Positions 8,980 through 17,301 of a stretch of DNA of 49,417 nt are shown here, piece after piece. This DNA comes from an uncultured Alphaproteobacteria bacterium. Its GTDB lineage: Bacteria; Pseudomonadota; Alphaproteobacteria; HIMB59; GCA-002718135. Under the pieces are notes generated by a model, which made no database searches, had not been told where the DNA came from, and was given only the letters and a program-made list of their open reading frames with translations. The translations under genes were made by a program, and so were the position numbers. The stretch is from contig CACGNZ010000008.1 of the NCBI GenBank assembly GCA_902574475.1, positions 1 to 49,417 of the forward strand, in the 5' to 3' direction. Within the stretch, counting starts at the first letter, position 1; each line of letters starts with the position of its first letter.

Positions 8980-10262
8980 AAATAATTGATATTAAAACTC
9001 AGGATATTCGTTTTCCAACATCAAAAGATAATTTGGGAACTGATGCTGTTCATGTTGATTGTGACTACTCTGCAACTTATGTTACAATATTTACTGATCA
9101 AAAAGATTTAACTGGTATTGGATTAACCTTTACTATTGGAAAAGGTAATGATCTTTGTTGTACCGTCATAGAATATTTTAAAGAATTTATTATTGGAAAA
9201 AATGTTGAAGAAATAGAAAAGGATATTGCATCCATATGGGAAAAAATTACAAACCACAGTCAATTAAGATGGGTAGGGCCACAAAAAGGTGTAACACATC
9301 TTGCAGCTGCAGCTTTTTTTAATGCAATATGGGATTTAATTTCTAAATTTCATAAAAAACCTCTATGGAGATACATAATAGAATTAGAAACAAGAGATTT
9401 ATTAGATAAACTCTCTTTTTCTTATATTGACGATGTAATTACTAAAGATGAAGCAGCTAAAATAATCGATCAGAATAAAACAAATTTACCTTCAAATTTA
9501 GACGATTTAAATTCCACTATTTTTCCAGCATATACAACAGCAGCTGGTTGGTTAGGATATTCAGATGAAAAAATGAAAAGACTAGTTGAAGAAAATTTAA
9601 GTAAAGGCTGGACGCATTTTAAAATGAAAGTTGGTCAAGATATAGAAAGGGATATCCATCGCTGTAAACTTGTTAGAGACTTAATAGGTCATGAAAATAA
9701 ATTAATGGTAGATTCCAATCAAATCTGGAGTGTAAATGAGACTATAGAAAATATTGGAAAACTAAAACAGTTCGATATTTTATTCTATGAAGAACCAACC
9801 AACCCCGATGATGTATTAGGTTTTAAAAAAATTAAAGATGCACATCCTGACGTTAATCTTGCAACTGGAGAAATGATACAAAATAAAGTTATGTTTAAAC
9901 AATTTATAGAACACAAATCTTTAGATTACTGCCAAATTGATAGTTGTAGAATTGCAAGTATAAATGAAATTTTACCAGTTCTTTTAATAGCTAGTAAGTT
10001 TAATACTCCCGTTATTCCTCATGCAGGTGGTGTTGGTTTATGTGAATATGTTCAGCATTTAAACTTAATCAACAAGTTTATAATTTCAAATCATGATTTA
10101 TTATTAAGTGAATATGCAGAAAGCTGTTCTGAACATTTTGAAAATCCAGCAATAATTAAAGATGGTGGATATGTGACTCCTACAAATCCAGGCTATTCTG
10201 TAAAAATTAAAGATAGTTCTCTTAATGAATTTGATTATAATAATGGTACTTATTGGAAATAA
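8976..10262 (+). CDS. L-fuconate dehydratase (enolase superfamily)
   Basis: Converts L-fuconate to 2-keto-3-deoxy-L-fuconate. The N-terminal TQDIRFPTSKDNLGTDAVH and TIGKGNDL are diagnostic of fuconate dehydratases. The enolase-superfamily residues are all present, counting from a longer start three codons upstream: K219/K221 in HFKMKVG, metal ligands D249, E275 and E302, and the D325/H352 dyad (QIDSCR, PHAGGVGLCEYVQH). These spacings match the known L-fuconate dehydratase almost exactly. I chose the ATG at 8976 because it forms an ATGA overlap with the preceding stop; an upstream ATG at 8967 is possible. The stop is directly followed by the lactonase ATG. Related sugar acids such as L-galactonate may also be substrates. 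Confidence 0.95.
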   Translation: MKIIDIKTQDIRFPTSKDNLGTDAVHVDCDYSATYVTIFTDQKDLTGIGLTFTIGKGNDLCCTVIEYFKEFIIGKNVEEIEKDIASIWEKITNHSQLRWVGPQKGVTHLAAAAFFNAIWDLISKFHKKPLWRYIIELETRDLLDKLSFSYIDDVITKDEAAKIIDQNKTNLPSNLDDLNSTIFPAYTTAAGWLGYSDEKMKRLVEENLSKGWTHFKMKVGQDIERDIHRCKLVRDLIGHENKLMVDSNQIWSVNETIENIGKLKQFDILFYEEPTNPDDVLGFKKIKDAHPDVNLATGEMIQNKVMFKQFIEHKSLDYCQIDSCRIASINEILPVLLIASKFNTPVIPHAGGVGLCEYVQHLNLINKFIISNHDLLLSEYAESCSEHFENPAIIKDGGYVTPTNPGYSVKIKDSSLNEFDYNNGTYWK

Positions 10263-11087
10263 ATGTACGTAGATAGTCATCAACATTTTTGGAAACTTTC
10301 AAGAGGAGATTACTCATGGATGACTCCAGATATGAAAGTCTTATACAAAGATTTTTTTCCAGAAGATCTTGAGCCACTTATAAAACAAAAAAATATTACT
10401 AAAACAGTAATTGTCCAAGCTGCTGACACTGTTGCTGAAACAGAATTTACATTAAGTTTAGCATCTAAATATGAATTTATTGCAGGTGTGGTGGGTTGGG
10501 TTGATTTAGATAGTAACAATGCCAAAGATGACATTGATAAACTTTGTGAGAATAAATTTTTAAAAGGTTTTAGACCTATGATACATGATATTCAAGATGA
10601 TGCTTGGATGTTAAATGATCACCTAAAAGAAAATATAAATTATTTAAATACAAAAAATTTAACTTTTGATGCTTTAGTTCGACCAAATCATCTTCAACAT
10701 CTTATACAATTTGTTAAAAAATATGATTTCCTTCCTATAGTTATTGATCATATTGCTAAGCCCGTGATTACTAATTCTGAAATTGACCAATGGAAAAAAG
10801 ATATGACTGAACTATCAAATGCAAGTAATGTTTATTGTAAATTCTCTGGAATTCTAACTGAAGTTGGTCCAGATTATACAAAAGAACAGCTTGATCCTTA
10901 TATTGATTTTATTCTTAATACTTTTGGATCTGATAAATTAATGTGGGGAAGTGATTGGCCTGTTTTAACAATGGCAGATAACTATTCAAAGTGGTTTGAT
11001 TTAGCAATGAATTATTGTAATTCTTTTTCTGAAGACGAAAAAAATAAAATATTTTCTCAAAATGCAACTCAATTTTATAGTCTTTAA
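10263..11087 (+). CDS. L-fuconolactonase (amidohydrolase 2 family)
   Basis: A 274-residue metal-dependent lactonase of the amidohydrolase superfamily (COG3618 type) that should open L-fucono-1,5-lactone to L-fuconate. The N-terminus has DSHQHFW (H6, H8), then VVGWVDL, KGFRPMIHD, IDHIAKP (H163) and GSDWPV (D231), the standard metal and catalytic positions. It starts immediately after the dehydratase stop with zero spacing. Its position between dehydrogenase/dehydratase and fucosidase strongly supports the fucose assignment. Confidence 0.92.
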   Translation: MYVDSHQHFWKLSRGDYSWMTPDMKVLYKDFFPEDLEPLIKQKNITKTVIVQAADTVAETEFTLSLASKYEFIAGVVGWVDLDSNNAKDDIDKLCENKFLKGFRPMIHDIQDDAWMLNDHLKENINYLNTKNLTFDALVRPNHLQHLIQFVKKYDFLPIVIDHIAKPVITNSEIDQWKKDMTELSNASNVYCKFSGILTEVGPDYTKEQLDPYIDFILNTFGSDKLMWGSDWPVLTMADNYSKWFDLAMNYCNSFSEDEKNKIFSQNATQFYSL

Positions 11088-11118
11088 AAGATTATATAAA
11101 TTTAAATTTAATTAAGTT

Positions 11119-12579
11119 ATGAAACAAAACAATTTTGAGTCAACTTGGTCATCAATAAAACAACATCAAACACCAAATTGGTTTAAAAAAGCAAAGTTTG
11201 GTATTTATGCTCATTGGGGAATCTATTCTGTTCCAGCTGCTGGACCCAATGTAACGTGGTATCCTTATTGGATGTATAGACCACCTAGCCCTCAGTTTGA
11301 TTATCATTGTAAACATTATGGCCATCCATCTAAATTTGGATACAAAGATTTTATACCAATGTTTACTGCTGAAAAATTTAATCCAGAAGAGTGGGCAGAT
11401 TTGTATTATCGATCTGGAGCAAAATTTGCTGGACCAGTAGCAGAGCATCATGATGGTTTTCCAATGTGGAATTGTTCTGATACCGAATGGTGTGCATCCA
11501 AGATGGGGCCAAAAAGAGATATTGTTGGAGAACTTGAAAAAGCAATTAGAAATAAAGGGATGAAATATATGGTAGCAATGCATCATGCTGAAAACTGGTT
11601 TTTTTTCCCACACTGGAATAATGATTTTGATACATCAAAAAAGGAATATGAAAGTTTATATGGTGAACCTCACAATTTAGATTTAATAGGAAATCAGGCT
11701 GTATATCCGGATCATTGGGGAAGAAAAAATGAACATCAAGACAAGCCTAGTAAAGCTTTTCATGATAGATGGTTAAATAGATTAAAAGAAGTAGTAGATA
11801 ATTATAAACCAGACTATGTATGGTTTGATTTTGGAATTAGATTTATTCATGAAAAGTATAAAAAAGATTTTCTTTCATATTATTATAACAAAGAAACTGA
11901 GTGGGGTAATGAAGTAGTCGTATCTTATAAATGGCATGATCTTCCTCCCGGTTCTGGATTATTAGATCTTGAACTAGGAAGAGAGTCAGAATTAACCCAC
12001 TATGATTGGATTACTGATACCACAGTCCACGATGGAAGTGCTTGGGCTTATATGAAGAATTCAAAATATAAAACTACGACAGATTTAGTTCACTACTTAA
12101 TAGATAATGTTAGTAAAAATGGATACATGCTCTTAAATATTGGGCCAAAATCTGATGGAACAATTCCAGAAGAAGATAAAAATCTTTTAGAAGGTATTGG
12201 AAATTGGCTTGATGTAAATGGAGAAGCAATATTTGAAACAGAAACATGGGATCAATATGGAGAAGGTCCAACTAAAATGAATGAAGCAGGACCTTTTTCA
12301 GATAATCGAGCAAAACTAATTTATACTGCTAAAGATTTTCGGTTCACTACAAAAGATAATTTTTTGTATGCAACTGCATTAGGATGGCCTAGCAAAGATT
12401 TTACGATAGAAAGTATATATAAACTTTTTGATAATGAAATTGAAAGGGTAGAATTATTAGGAAGTACTGATAAAGTAGCATGGAAACATACCAGAGATGG
12501 ACTCCATATAACAAGACCAGATAATAAACCATGCGAGCATGCATACAGTTTTAAAATAACAAGAAAGGAATATTTATAA
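11119..12579 (+). CDS. Alpha-L-fucosidase, GH29, without signal peptide
   Basis: GH29 enzymes release L-fucose from fucosylated glycans by a retaining mechanism. The 486-residue protein has FGIYAHWGIYSVPA (H32), VAEHHDGFPMWN (H110/H111), a probable nucleophile D237 in PDYVWFDFG, and the conserved VSKNGYMLLNIGPKSDGTIP near 332-350. Residues 350-486 form a beta-rich tail. The catalytic domain begins about residue 18 with no hydrophobic leader, so the enzyme appears cytoplasmic and would act on short fucosylated substrates after uptake. Only about 30 AT-rich bases without a ribosome-binding site precede it; its stop abuts the mutarotase ATG. Confidence 0.93.
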   Translation: MKQNNFESTWSSIKQHQTPNWFKKAKFGIYAHWGIYSVPAAGPNVTWYPYWMYRPPSPQFDYHCKHYGHPSKFGYKDFIPMFTAEKFNPEEWADLYYRSGAKFAGPVAEHHDGFPMWNCSDTEWCASKMGPKRDIVGELEKAIRNKGMKYMVAMHHAENWFFFPHWNNDFDTSKKEYESLYGEPHNLDLIGNQAVYPDHWGRKNEHQDKPSKAFHDRWLNRLKEVVDNYKPDYVWFDFGIRFIHEKYKKDFLSYYYNKETEWGNEVVVSYKWHDLPPGSGLLDLELGRESELTHYDWITDTTVHDGSAWAYMKNSKYKTTTDLVHYLIDNVSKNGYMLLNIGPKSDGTIPEEDKNLLEGIGNWLDVNGEAIFETETWDQYGEGPTKMNEAGPFSDNRAKLIYTAKDFRFTTKDNFLYATALGWPSKDFTIESIYKLFDNEIERVELLGSTDKVAWKHTRDGLHITRPDNKPCEHAYSFKITRKEYL

Positions 12580-12903
12580 ATGATTAGATTAGGTATGACT
12601 CTTGGAATTAAAGAGGAAAAAATAGAAGAATATAAAAAACTTCATGCAAATGTTTGGTCTGAAGTCTTAGAAAATTTAACAGAACTTAATTTTAAAAATT
12701 ATTCTATATATTTGCATAAAAATACCCTTTTTGGATATGTAGAATATCATGGAGACAATCTTGATAGAGATAACAAGCTAATGGCTTCAAACCCTAAAGT
12801 TCAAGAGTGGTGGAGTGTTTGTGGGCCATGTCAAATTCCAGACCCTAATAGAAAAAAAGGAGAATGGTGGTCTAGTATGGAAGAAGTTTTTCATCACGAC
12901 TAA
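12580..12903 (+). CDS. L-rhamnose/L-fucose mutarotase (RhaM family, DUF718)
   Basis: A 107-residue RhaM/YiiL-type aldose 1-epimerase that interconverts alpha and beta anomers of a 6-deoxyhexose. Family marks are GMTLGIKEEKIEEYKKLHANVW with the catalytic-type His, IYLHKNTLFGYVEY, and the NPKVQEWWSVCGPCQ segment near the C-terminus. GH29 enzymes are retaining and release one anomer while the dehydrogenase needs the pyranose form it recognises, so a mutarotase directly after the fucosidase is logical. RhaM and bacterial fucose mutarotases of this family are hard to separate by sequence. Confidence 0.9.
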   Translation: MIRLGMTLGIKEEKIEEYKKLHANVWSEVLENLTELNFKNYSIYLHKNTLFGYVEYHGDNLDRDNKLMASNPKVQEWWSVCGPCQIPDPNRKKGEWWSSMEEVFHHD

Positions 12904-12911
12904 AGTTAATT

Positions 12912-13808
12912 ATGAAAACAAAAATTTGCTCAGTTGGTGAATGTATGATTGAAATTGCCAATACTAAGAATAACATTTTTCAGCAATCATTTGCTGGTGA
13001 TACGCTAAATTTTTGCAACTATATTGACAAAAAATATTTTGATGTCTCTTTTCTTACAGCTATTGGTAAAACTAGTTTAAACAGATCAGTTTTGGAATTT
13101 ATAAATTCTAAAAAAATTTCAACAAAATTAATCAAGCAAATTAATAGTCATGAAATTGGTTTATATTTTATTAAGAACAAAAATAATGGAGAAAAACAAT
13201 TTTTTTATTGGAGAGATAATAGTGCAGCAAAAAATTATTTTAATAAGATAGATTTTGTTTCATTATTTAAAAATTTGAAGAATTTTGATTATATATATTT
13301 TTCTGGAATTACACTTTCTATTATTGATCCATCAAAAATAAGCAATTTTGTTGATTTGTTAAAATTATTAAAGAATAAAAAAGTAAAAATTATATTCGAT
13401 TTTAATATTAGAATTAATCGATGGACTAAAAAAAATTTAAACAATTTTTTGCATTCTATTTTAAACTTTGTTGATATCTGCTTTGTGTCAGGTGAAGATC
13501 TAAAATTTTGGAAAAATGATAATAGTTTAAAAAATTTTGAAAAATTAATAAATAAATACAAAATAGATCATGGTATATTTAGAAAAAATGCTAAATTAAC
13601 TTACTCAATTCAAAATAAAAAAAAATATACAATAAGAAATAAATTTATTAGAAAAGTAGTTGATACTTCAGGAGCTGGAGATGGATTTAATGCTGCCTAT
13701 GTAGCAAATTTTATTATTCATAATGATCCAGCTTTAGCTCTGAAAGAAGCCAGTCTTCTGGGCTCGAAGATAATCATGCAAAAAGGAGCAATAGTTGATG
13801 TTAAATAG
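12912..13808 (+). CDS. kdgK: 2-keto-3-deoxygluconate kinase (PfkB family)
   Basis: A 298-residue ribokinase-fold sugar kinase. GECMIEI, SFAGDTLNFCNYI, GLYFIK and the FYWRDNSAAK segment are characteristic of KDG kinases, and VDTSGAGDGFNAAY carries the catalytic Asp and anion hole. It phosphorylates the C6 hydroxyl of KDG. 2-Keto-3-deoxy-L-fuconate is a 6-deoxy compound with no such hydroxyl, so this kinase more likely serves KDG from the UxuA branch or 2-keto-3-deoxygalactonate-like products. The gene overlaps the aldolase gene and is even more AT-rich in appearance than the preceding catabolic genes. Confidence 0.88.
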   Translation: MKTKICSVGECMIEIANTKNNIFQQSFAGDTLNFCNYIDKKYFDVSFLTAIGKTSLNRSVLEFINSKKISTKLIKQINSHEIGLYFIKNKNNGEKQFFYWRDNSAAKNYFNKIDFVSLFKNLKNFDYIYFSGITLSIIDPSKISNFVDLLKLLKNKKVKIIFDFNIRINRWTKKNLNNFLHSILNFVDICFVSGEDLKFWKNDNSLKNFEKLINKYKIDHGIFRKNAKLTYSIQNKKKYTIRNKFIRKVVDTSGAGDGFNAAYVANFIIHNDPALALKEASLLGSKIIMQKGAIVDVK

Positions 13809-14358
13809 CGAATTACAATTAAATCTAAAAGAACAAAAAATTTTACCAATTCTTAATACTACAACTTTAAGCAATGATATTGACCGCTTAAGCAAATATT
13901 TAGAGAAGAATAGAGCTATTCGATATATTGAAATAACACTGAGAGAAAATCAATCTTTTGATATAGCGCTAGAATTGAAAAAACATTTTACCAAACATAA
14001 ATTTGGGTTGGGCTCAGTTTTAACAAAAGAAGATTTTATTAAGGGTCAAGATCATAATTTTCACTTTTTTGTTTCTCCTGGAATTGTTGATGAGATTTTA
14101 GAAATTTATAATTTATCATATATTCCTGGAGCTGAAACAGTTAGTGAGTTTATACATCTTAATAAAAAAGGTTATAAAATAATTAAATTTTTTCCAGCAA
14201 ATTTAAATGGAGAGGAAAAAAAATTACAATCAATTGAAAACATTCTAAAGGATATAAAATTTATCCCAACAGGTGGGGTCAATAAAAATAATATCAATAA
14301 ATATCTAGATATAAAAAATGTTTTATGTGTTGGAACTTCAAATTTTGAAGAGTTTTAA
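13798..14358 (+). CDS. eda: KDPG/KHG aldolase family protein (Eda-like)
   Basis: A class I aldolase that should cleave 2-keto-3-deoxy-6-phosphogluconate to pyruvate and glyceraldehyde-3-phosphate. The catalytic Glu lies in IEITLR, the Schiff-base Lys in IIKFFPANLNG, and the phosphate-loop GG in FIPTGGVNKNNI. At about 186 residues it is shorter than the usual ~210, mainly at loops. GGAG at 13785-13788 fits either the TTG at 13795 or this ATG at 13798 (nine-base spacing); I prefer the ATG. It is the last gene of the operon and overlaps the ureohydrolase gene tail-to-tail by four bases. It might also take the non-phosphorylated fuconate derivative, which is untested. Confidence 0.85.
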   Translation: MLNSELQLNLKEQKILPILNTTTLSNDIDRLSKYLEKNRAIRYIEITLRENQSFDIALELKKHFTKHKFGLGSVLTKEDFIKGQDHNFHFFVSPGIVDEILEIYNLSYIPGAETVSEFIHLNKKGYKIIKFFPANLNGEEKKLQSIENILKDIKFIPTGGVNKNNINKYLDIKNVLCVGTSNFEEF

Positions 14359-15293
14359 TTTACTTTTGTCATAGTACAAAGCATTTCAAAGGCAATCGTT
14401 GCTCCTACTAATGAAGTCATATTATTTACATCAAATGGTGGTGATACCTCTACAACATCACCTCCTACAAAATTGATTTTGTTTAGTGCTCTTATAATAG
14501 TTTGTGCCTCTCTCACATTAAAGCCTCCAACTTCTGGAGTTCCAGTACCTGGTGCAAAAGTTGGGTCTATTCCATCAATATCAAATGTAAAATAAGTATC
14601 TGTATTAGTTAGAACTTCATAAATTTTTTCAATACATTTATTAAATCCCATTTCATAATAATCATCTATAGTAATAATAGTTACACCTTTTTCTCTAGCC
14701 CAACTCAAATCTTCAGGATCATATAAAGCCCCACGAAGACCAAGGATTACATATTTTTTTGGATCAATTAGATTTTCTTCTATAGCTCTTCTAAATGGTG
14801 TGCCATGAGTATATTTAAATCCTCCAAAATAAGTGTCCCAAGTATCAGAATGAGAATCAAACTGAAATAAACCTACTGGTTTTTCTTTAGCTATACCTCT
14901 AAGAATTGGTAGGGTAATTAAATGATCACCTCCAATTGATAATGGTATTGTTTTGGAATTATAAATATTTGAGTAAAATTTTTCTATTTTATCTAAGCTA
15001 TCATTTAAGTCCGCTGGATTTACCGGACAATCACCAATATCTGCAATATTAAATTTATCATAAGGGCTCTTAAGTGAAACAGGGTGATAAAGCCTTACAA
15101 GTGATGATGCACTTCTAATTTCTCTTGGCCCATGTCTAGCTCCAGGTCTATTAGTAGTTCCTCCATCCCATGGTACACCTGCAACACAGTAGTCTAATTT
15201 ATTTAAATCTTTCACAACAGGTAAACGAAAAAAAGTAGCAACATCAGCAAAGCGAGGAGTTTCCATACTAGATAGAGGTTTAATTTGAGTCAT
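14355..15293 (-). CDS. speB: Agmatinase/ureohydrolase family protein
   Basis: A binuclear manganese ureohydrolase that releases urea from agmatine or a related guanidino acid. Metal ligands are visible as GGDH (H124), DSHSD (D146, H148, D150) and FDIDGID (D238, D240), with THGTPFRRA and the N-terminal GVPWDGGTTNRPGARHGP typical of agmatinases. The family usually has DAHxD; the Ala is Ser here. At 312 residues it is full length. Guanidinobutyrase or guanidinopropionase activity cannot be excluded. Start regions of this gene and the peroxiredoxin gene are divergent and share a promoter gap of about 50 bp. Confidence 0.85.
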   Translation of the reverse strand: MTQIKPLSSMETPRFADVATFFRLPVVKDLNKLDYCVAGVPWDGGTTNRPGARHGPREIRSASSLVRLYHPVSLKSPYDKFNIADIGDCPVNPADLNDSLDKIEKFYSNIYNSKTIPLSIGGDHLITLPILRGIAKEKPVGLFQFDSHSDTWDTYFGGFKYTHGTPFRRAIEENLIDPKKYVILGLRGALYDPEDLSWAREKGVTIITIDDYYEMGFNKCIEKIYEVLTNTDTYFTFDIDGIDPTFAPGTGTPEVGGFNVREAQTIIRALNKINFVGGDVVEVSPPFDVNNMTSLVGATIAFEMLCTMTKVN

Positions 15294-15341
15294 AAAACTA
15301 TCTTATGGTATATAGAATTGGATTATACAAGACAAATTAGT

Positions 15342-15884
15342 ATGGATTATAGCAAATTTCCTAAACCGCAAAATGATGGAAAAGCTGATCATCTTTTAAA
15401 TAAGTTTTTGCCAGATATTTCTCTTAAAAATCAACAGGGAAATCTATTAAAAATAAAAAGATCTGACACTTTTCGTTTAATTTTATATTTTTATCCTATG
15501 ACAGGTAATCCAAATGAAAGTTTACCTAAAAATTGGAATCAAACTCCAGGAGCCATTGGCTGTACTGTGGAGACCTGTAGTTTTAGAGATAATTATGAAG
15601 AATTAATCAAACTCAATGCGCTGCCTATAGGAATATCAACTCAAACAATAGATTATATTAAGGAAATGACAGATAGATTAGTAATTCCTTATGATGTTTT
15701 AAGTGATTCAGAAAATATTTTGCTCAATTCATTAAAAATGCCACATTTTGAAATTGAAAACAAAATTTATTTTAAAAGATCAACTCTTATTGTGGAAAAA
15801 AATATTGTTAAAAAAGTATTCTACCCTATTTTTCCTCCTAACAAACATATAAATGAAGTTCTACAATGGCTAAAAGAAAACTAA
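15342..15884 (+). CDS. Peroxiredoxin (Bcp/PrxQ-like redoxin)
   Basis: A thiol peroxidase of the AhpC/TSA-redoxin type. IGCTVETCSFRD holds the peroxidatic Cys followed by a second Cys in the C-x4-C spacing of PrxQ/Bcp proteins. About 17 residues (TGNPNESLPKNWNQTPGA) are inserted between the FYP strand and the active-site loop; comparable insertions occur in a known subgroup of redoxins. A longer frame starts at 15285 but would overlap the start of the divergent ureohydrolase gene, and its first 19 residues show no conservation signal, so I start at the Met of MDYSKFPKP. It overlaps the next small gene by 19 bp. Confidence 0.82.
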   Translation: MDYSKFPKPQNDGKADHLLNKFLPDISLKNQQGNLLKIKRSDTFRLILYFYPMTGNPNESLPKNWNQTPGAIGCTVETCSFRDNYEELIKLNALPIGISTQTIDYIKEMTDRLVIPYDVLSDSENILLNSLKMPHFEIENKIYFKRSTLIVEKNIVKKVFYPIFPPNKHINEVLQWLKEN

Positions 15885-16201
15885 CTATTTTTTTATTTTC
15901 TGTATTTTTGTTTTTTTCTAACCTTTCAATAGCTAATCCAAATATAGATCAATGGCTAGAGTCAGAGAAATCTTATAAAGATCTTATTAATGAAGGATTT
16001 GAAGTAAAGAGCTATGCTATAAGTGACATAGAAGTTGGAAATGATTTAACAATAATCTTATTTGTTACAGTTCTTCAAAAAGATAATGAATTATATGAGT
16101 GTCAGGAATATCAAACTATAGATAAAAATGTTGAGACTTTAGATATGAACTTAATATGTAAAGAATTAGTTCAACCTTATGAAAGAGGTATAGGAACTTA
16201 A
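15866..16201 (+). CDS. Small exported protein of unknown function
   Basis: I do not recognise a family. The 111-residue product starts with a classical Sec signal peptide (MAKRKLTIFLFSVFLFFSNL, Ala-Asn cleavage near residue 23), followed by a soluble domain of about 85 residues predicted to be alpha/beta by eye, with two Cys residues (YECQEY and LICKEL) that could form a disulfide in the periplasm. It overlaps the peroxiredoxin gene by 19 bp, so both are probably translated from one mRNA, and its 3' end overlaps the convergent Nudix gene by four bases. Confidence 0.7.
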   Translation: MAKRKLTIFLFSVFLFFSNLSIANPNIDQWLESEKSYKDLINEGFEVKSYAISDIEVGNDLTIILFVTVLQKDNELYECQEYQTIDKNVETLDMNLICKELVQPYERGIGT

Positions 16202-16779
16202 GACCGTTCAATATTTAAAAAAAACCATTGTAATGCTATAAGTGTAAGCCCATTTAAAATTTCTTTTTTATTCATCTTTGTTTTTACCTCATCAAAACTA
16301 TAACTTTTAACTAATATATCCTCATTTTCATTATCTAGACCTCTTATAATTTCTTTATTTGGTGCAATTACCTCGCCTAAAAAAAGATTATAAAAAGATT
16401 CGGATGATCCTGGTGCAGGAAAGTAACCTTGTATAGATTTAAGATTGCTTATTTCACATCCAGTTTCTTCTAAGCATTCTCTCTTTGCGGTATCTTCTGG
16501 AGTTTCACCAGGGTCAATTATTCCAGCAACTATTTCATCTAGATAATTCTGATTATTTTTAGAAATTGTCCCTGGTCTGAACTGTTGAATTAAAACAATT
16601 TTTTTATTTATAGGGTCATATGGTAAGACTGCAGATACTTGTGCACCACCAAATATCTCTCTTTTTATTTCATTACTCCAATTTCCATCATATTTTTTGT
16701 ATTTAAGAGTAACTTCATTCATTTTAAAGAAACCATCGTGAATATTCTTTTTATCTAAAATTTTAAATTTTGGGTTCAT
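16198..16779 (-). CDS. nudF: Nudix hydrolase, ADP-ribose pyrophosphatase type
   Basis: A 193-residue cytoplasmic Nudix enzyme likely to hydrolyse ADP-ribose or another nucleoside diphosphate sugar. The Nudix box reads GIIDPGETPEDTAKRECLEE followed by TG, preceded by VLIQQFRPG and EIVAG and followed by the PAPGSSESFYNLFLGEV segment with the Pro-Gly loop after the box that marks the ADP-ribose pyrophosphatase group. The gene is divergent from msrA across a 40-bp gap. Confidence 0.88.
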   Translation of the reverse strand: MNPKFKILDKKNIHDGFFKMNEVTLKYKKYDGNWSNEIKREIFGGAQVSAVLPYDPINKKIVLIQQFRPGTISKNNQNYLDEIVAGIIDPGETPEDTAKRECLEETGCEISNLKSIQGYFPAPGSSESFYNLFLGEVIAPNKEIIRGLDNENEDILVKSYSFDEVKTKMNKKEILNGLTLIALQWFFLNIERS

Positions 16780-16784
16780 AAAAA

Positions 16785-16812
16785 TTGATATATTTTATAT
16801 TACATATATATT
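16785..16812 (+). promoter_or_regulatory. Candidate promoter of msrA (TTGATA-N16-TATATT)
   Basis: A -35-like TTGATA and a -10-like TATATT with 16-base spacing end eight bases before the msrA ATG, so transcription would begin at or within a base or two of the start codon. The base composition makes chance -10 matches common. Confidence 0.4.
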
Positions 16813-16819
16813 TATAGAT

Positions 16820-17281
16820 ATGGAAAAAGCATTATTTGGTGCAGGTTGTTTTTGGGGTGTGGAAGAAACATTTTGTAAAACTCCAGGTGTAATAAATACC
16901 TTAGTCGGTTATTCTGGAGGCGATACTATTAACCCTTCTTATGAAAGTGTTTGTCAAGGAAATACAAATCATACTGAGGTTGTTTTGGTTGAATTTGATA
17001 ATTTTAAAATATCTTATGAAGATCTTTTGATGGTTTTCTGGAAGTGTCATGATCCTACTACTTTAAATAGACAAGGTCCCGATATTGGAACACAATATAG
17101 ATCAGCGATATATTATTATAACGAAGATCAAAAAAATAAATCTATTCATTCTAAAAATGAATATGCTAAAAGTGCTGGATTAAATATTGTTACTGAAATA
17201 TCAGAAGCTAAGGAATTCTATAAAGCTGAAGAATATCATCAAAAATATATCCAAAAAACAGGTTTACACTGCGCTATATAG
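16820..17281 (+). CDS. msrA: Peptide methionine-S-sulfoxide reductase MsrA
   Basis: Repairs S-methionine sulfoxide in proteins. The active-site GAGCFWGVEE near residue 8, VGYSGG, CHDPTTLNRQGPDIGTQYRS and the EEYHQKYIQK segment near the C-terminus are all present. At 153 residues it is the compact cytoplasmic form, with no signal peptide; a resolving Cys candidate is the near-terminal GLHCAI. There is no Shine-Dalgarno site and the candidate -10 lies only eight bases upstream, compatible with a leaderless transcript. Confidence 0.95.
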   Translation: MEKALFGAGCFWGVEETFCKTPGVINTLVGYSGGDTINPSYESVCQGNTNHTEVVLVEFDNFKISYEDLLMVFWKCHDPTTLNRQGPDIGTQYRSAIYYYNEDQKNKSIHSKNEYAKSAGLNIVTEISEAKEFYKAEEYHQKYIQKTGLHCAI

Positions 17282-17301
17282 ATTAATTCTTTAGGGAACT
17301 A

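Noticed and set aside
11152..11613. 153-residue antisense frame in the fucosidase gene
   Set aside because: Strand-opposite shadow of a clear GH29 gene; composition is an echo of its codons and it has no family motif.
3475..14358. Phosphorylative fucose pathway (isomerase, fuculokinase, fuculose-1-phosphate aldolase)
   Set aside because: No FucI, FucK or FucA homologue is present; the enzymes are those of the oxidative route through fuconate.
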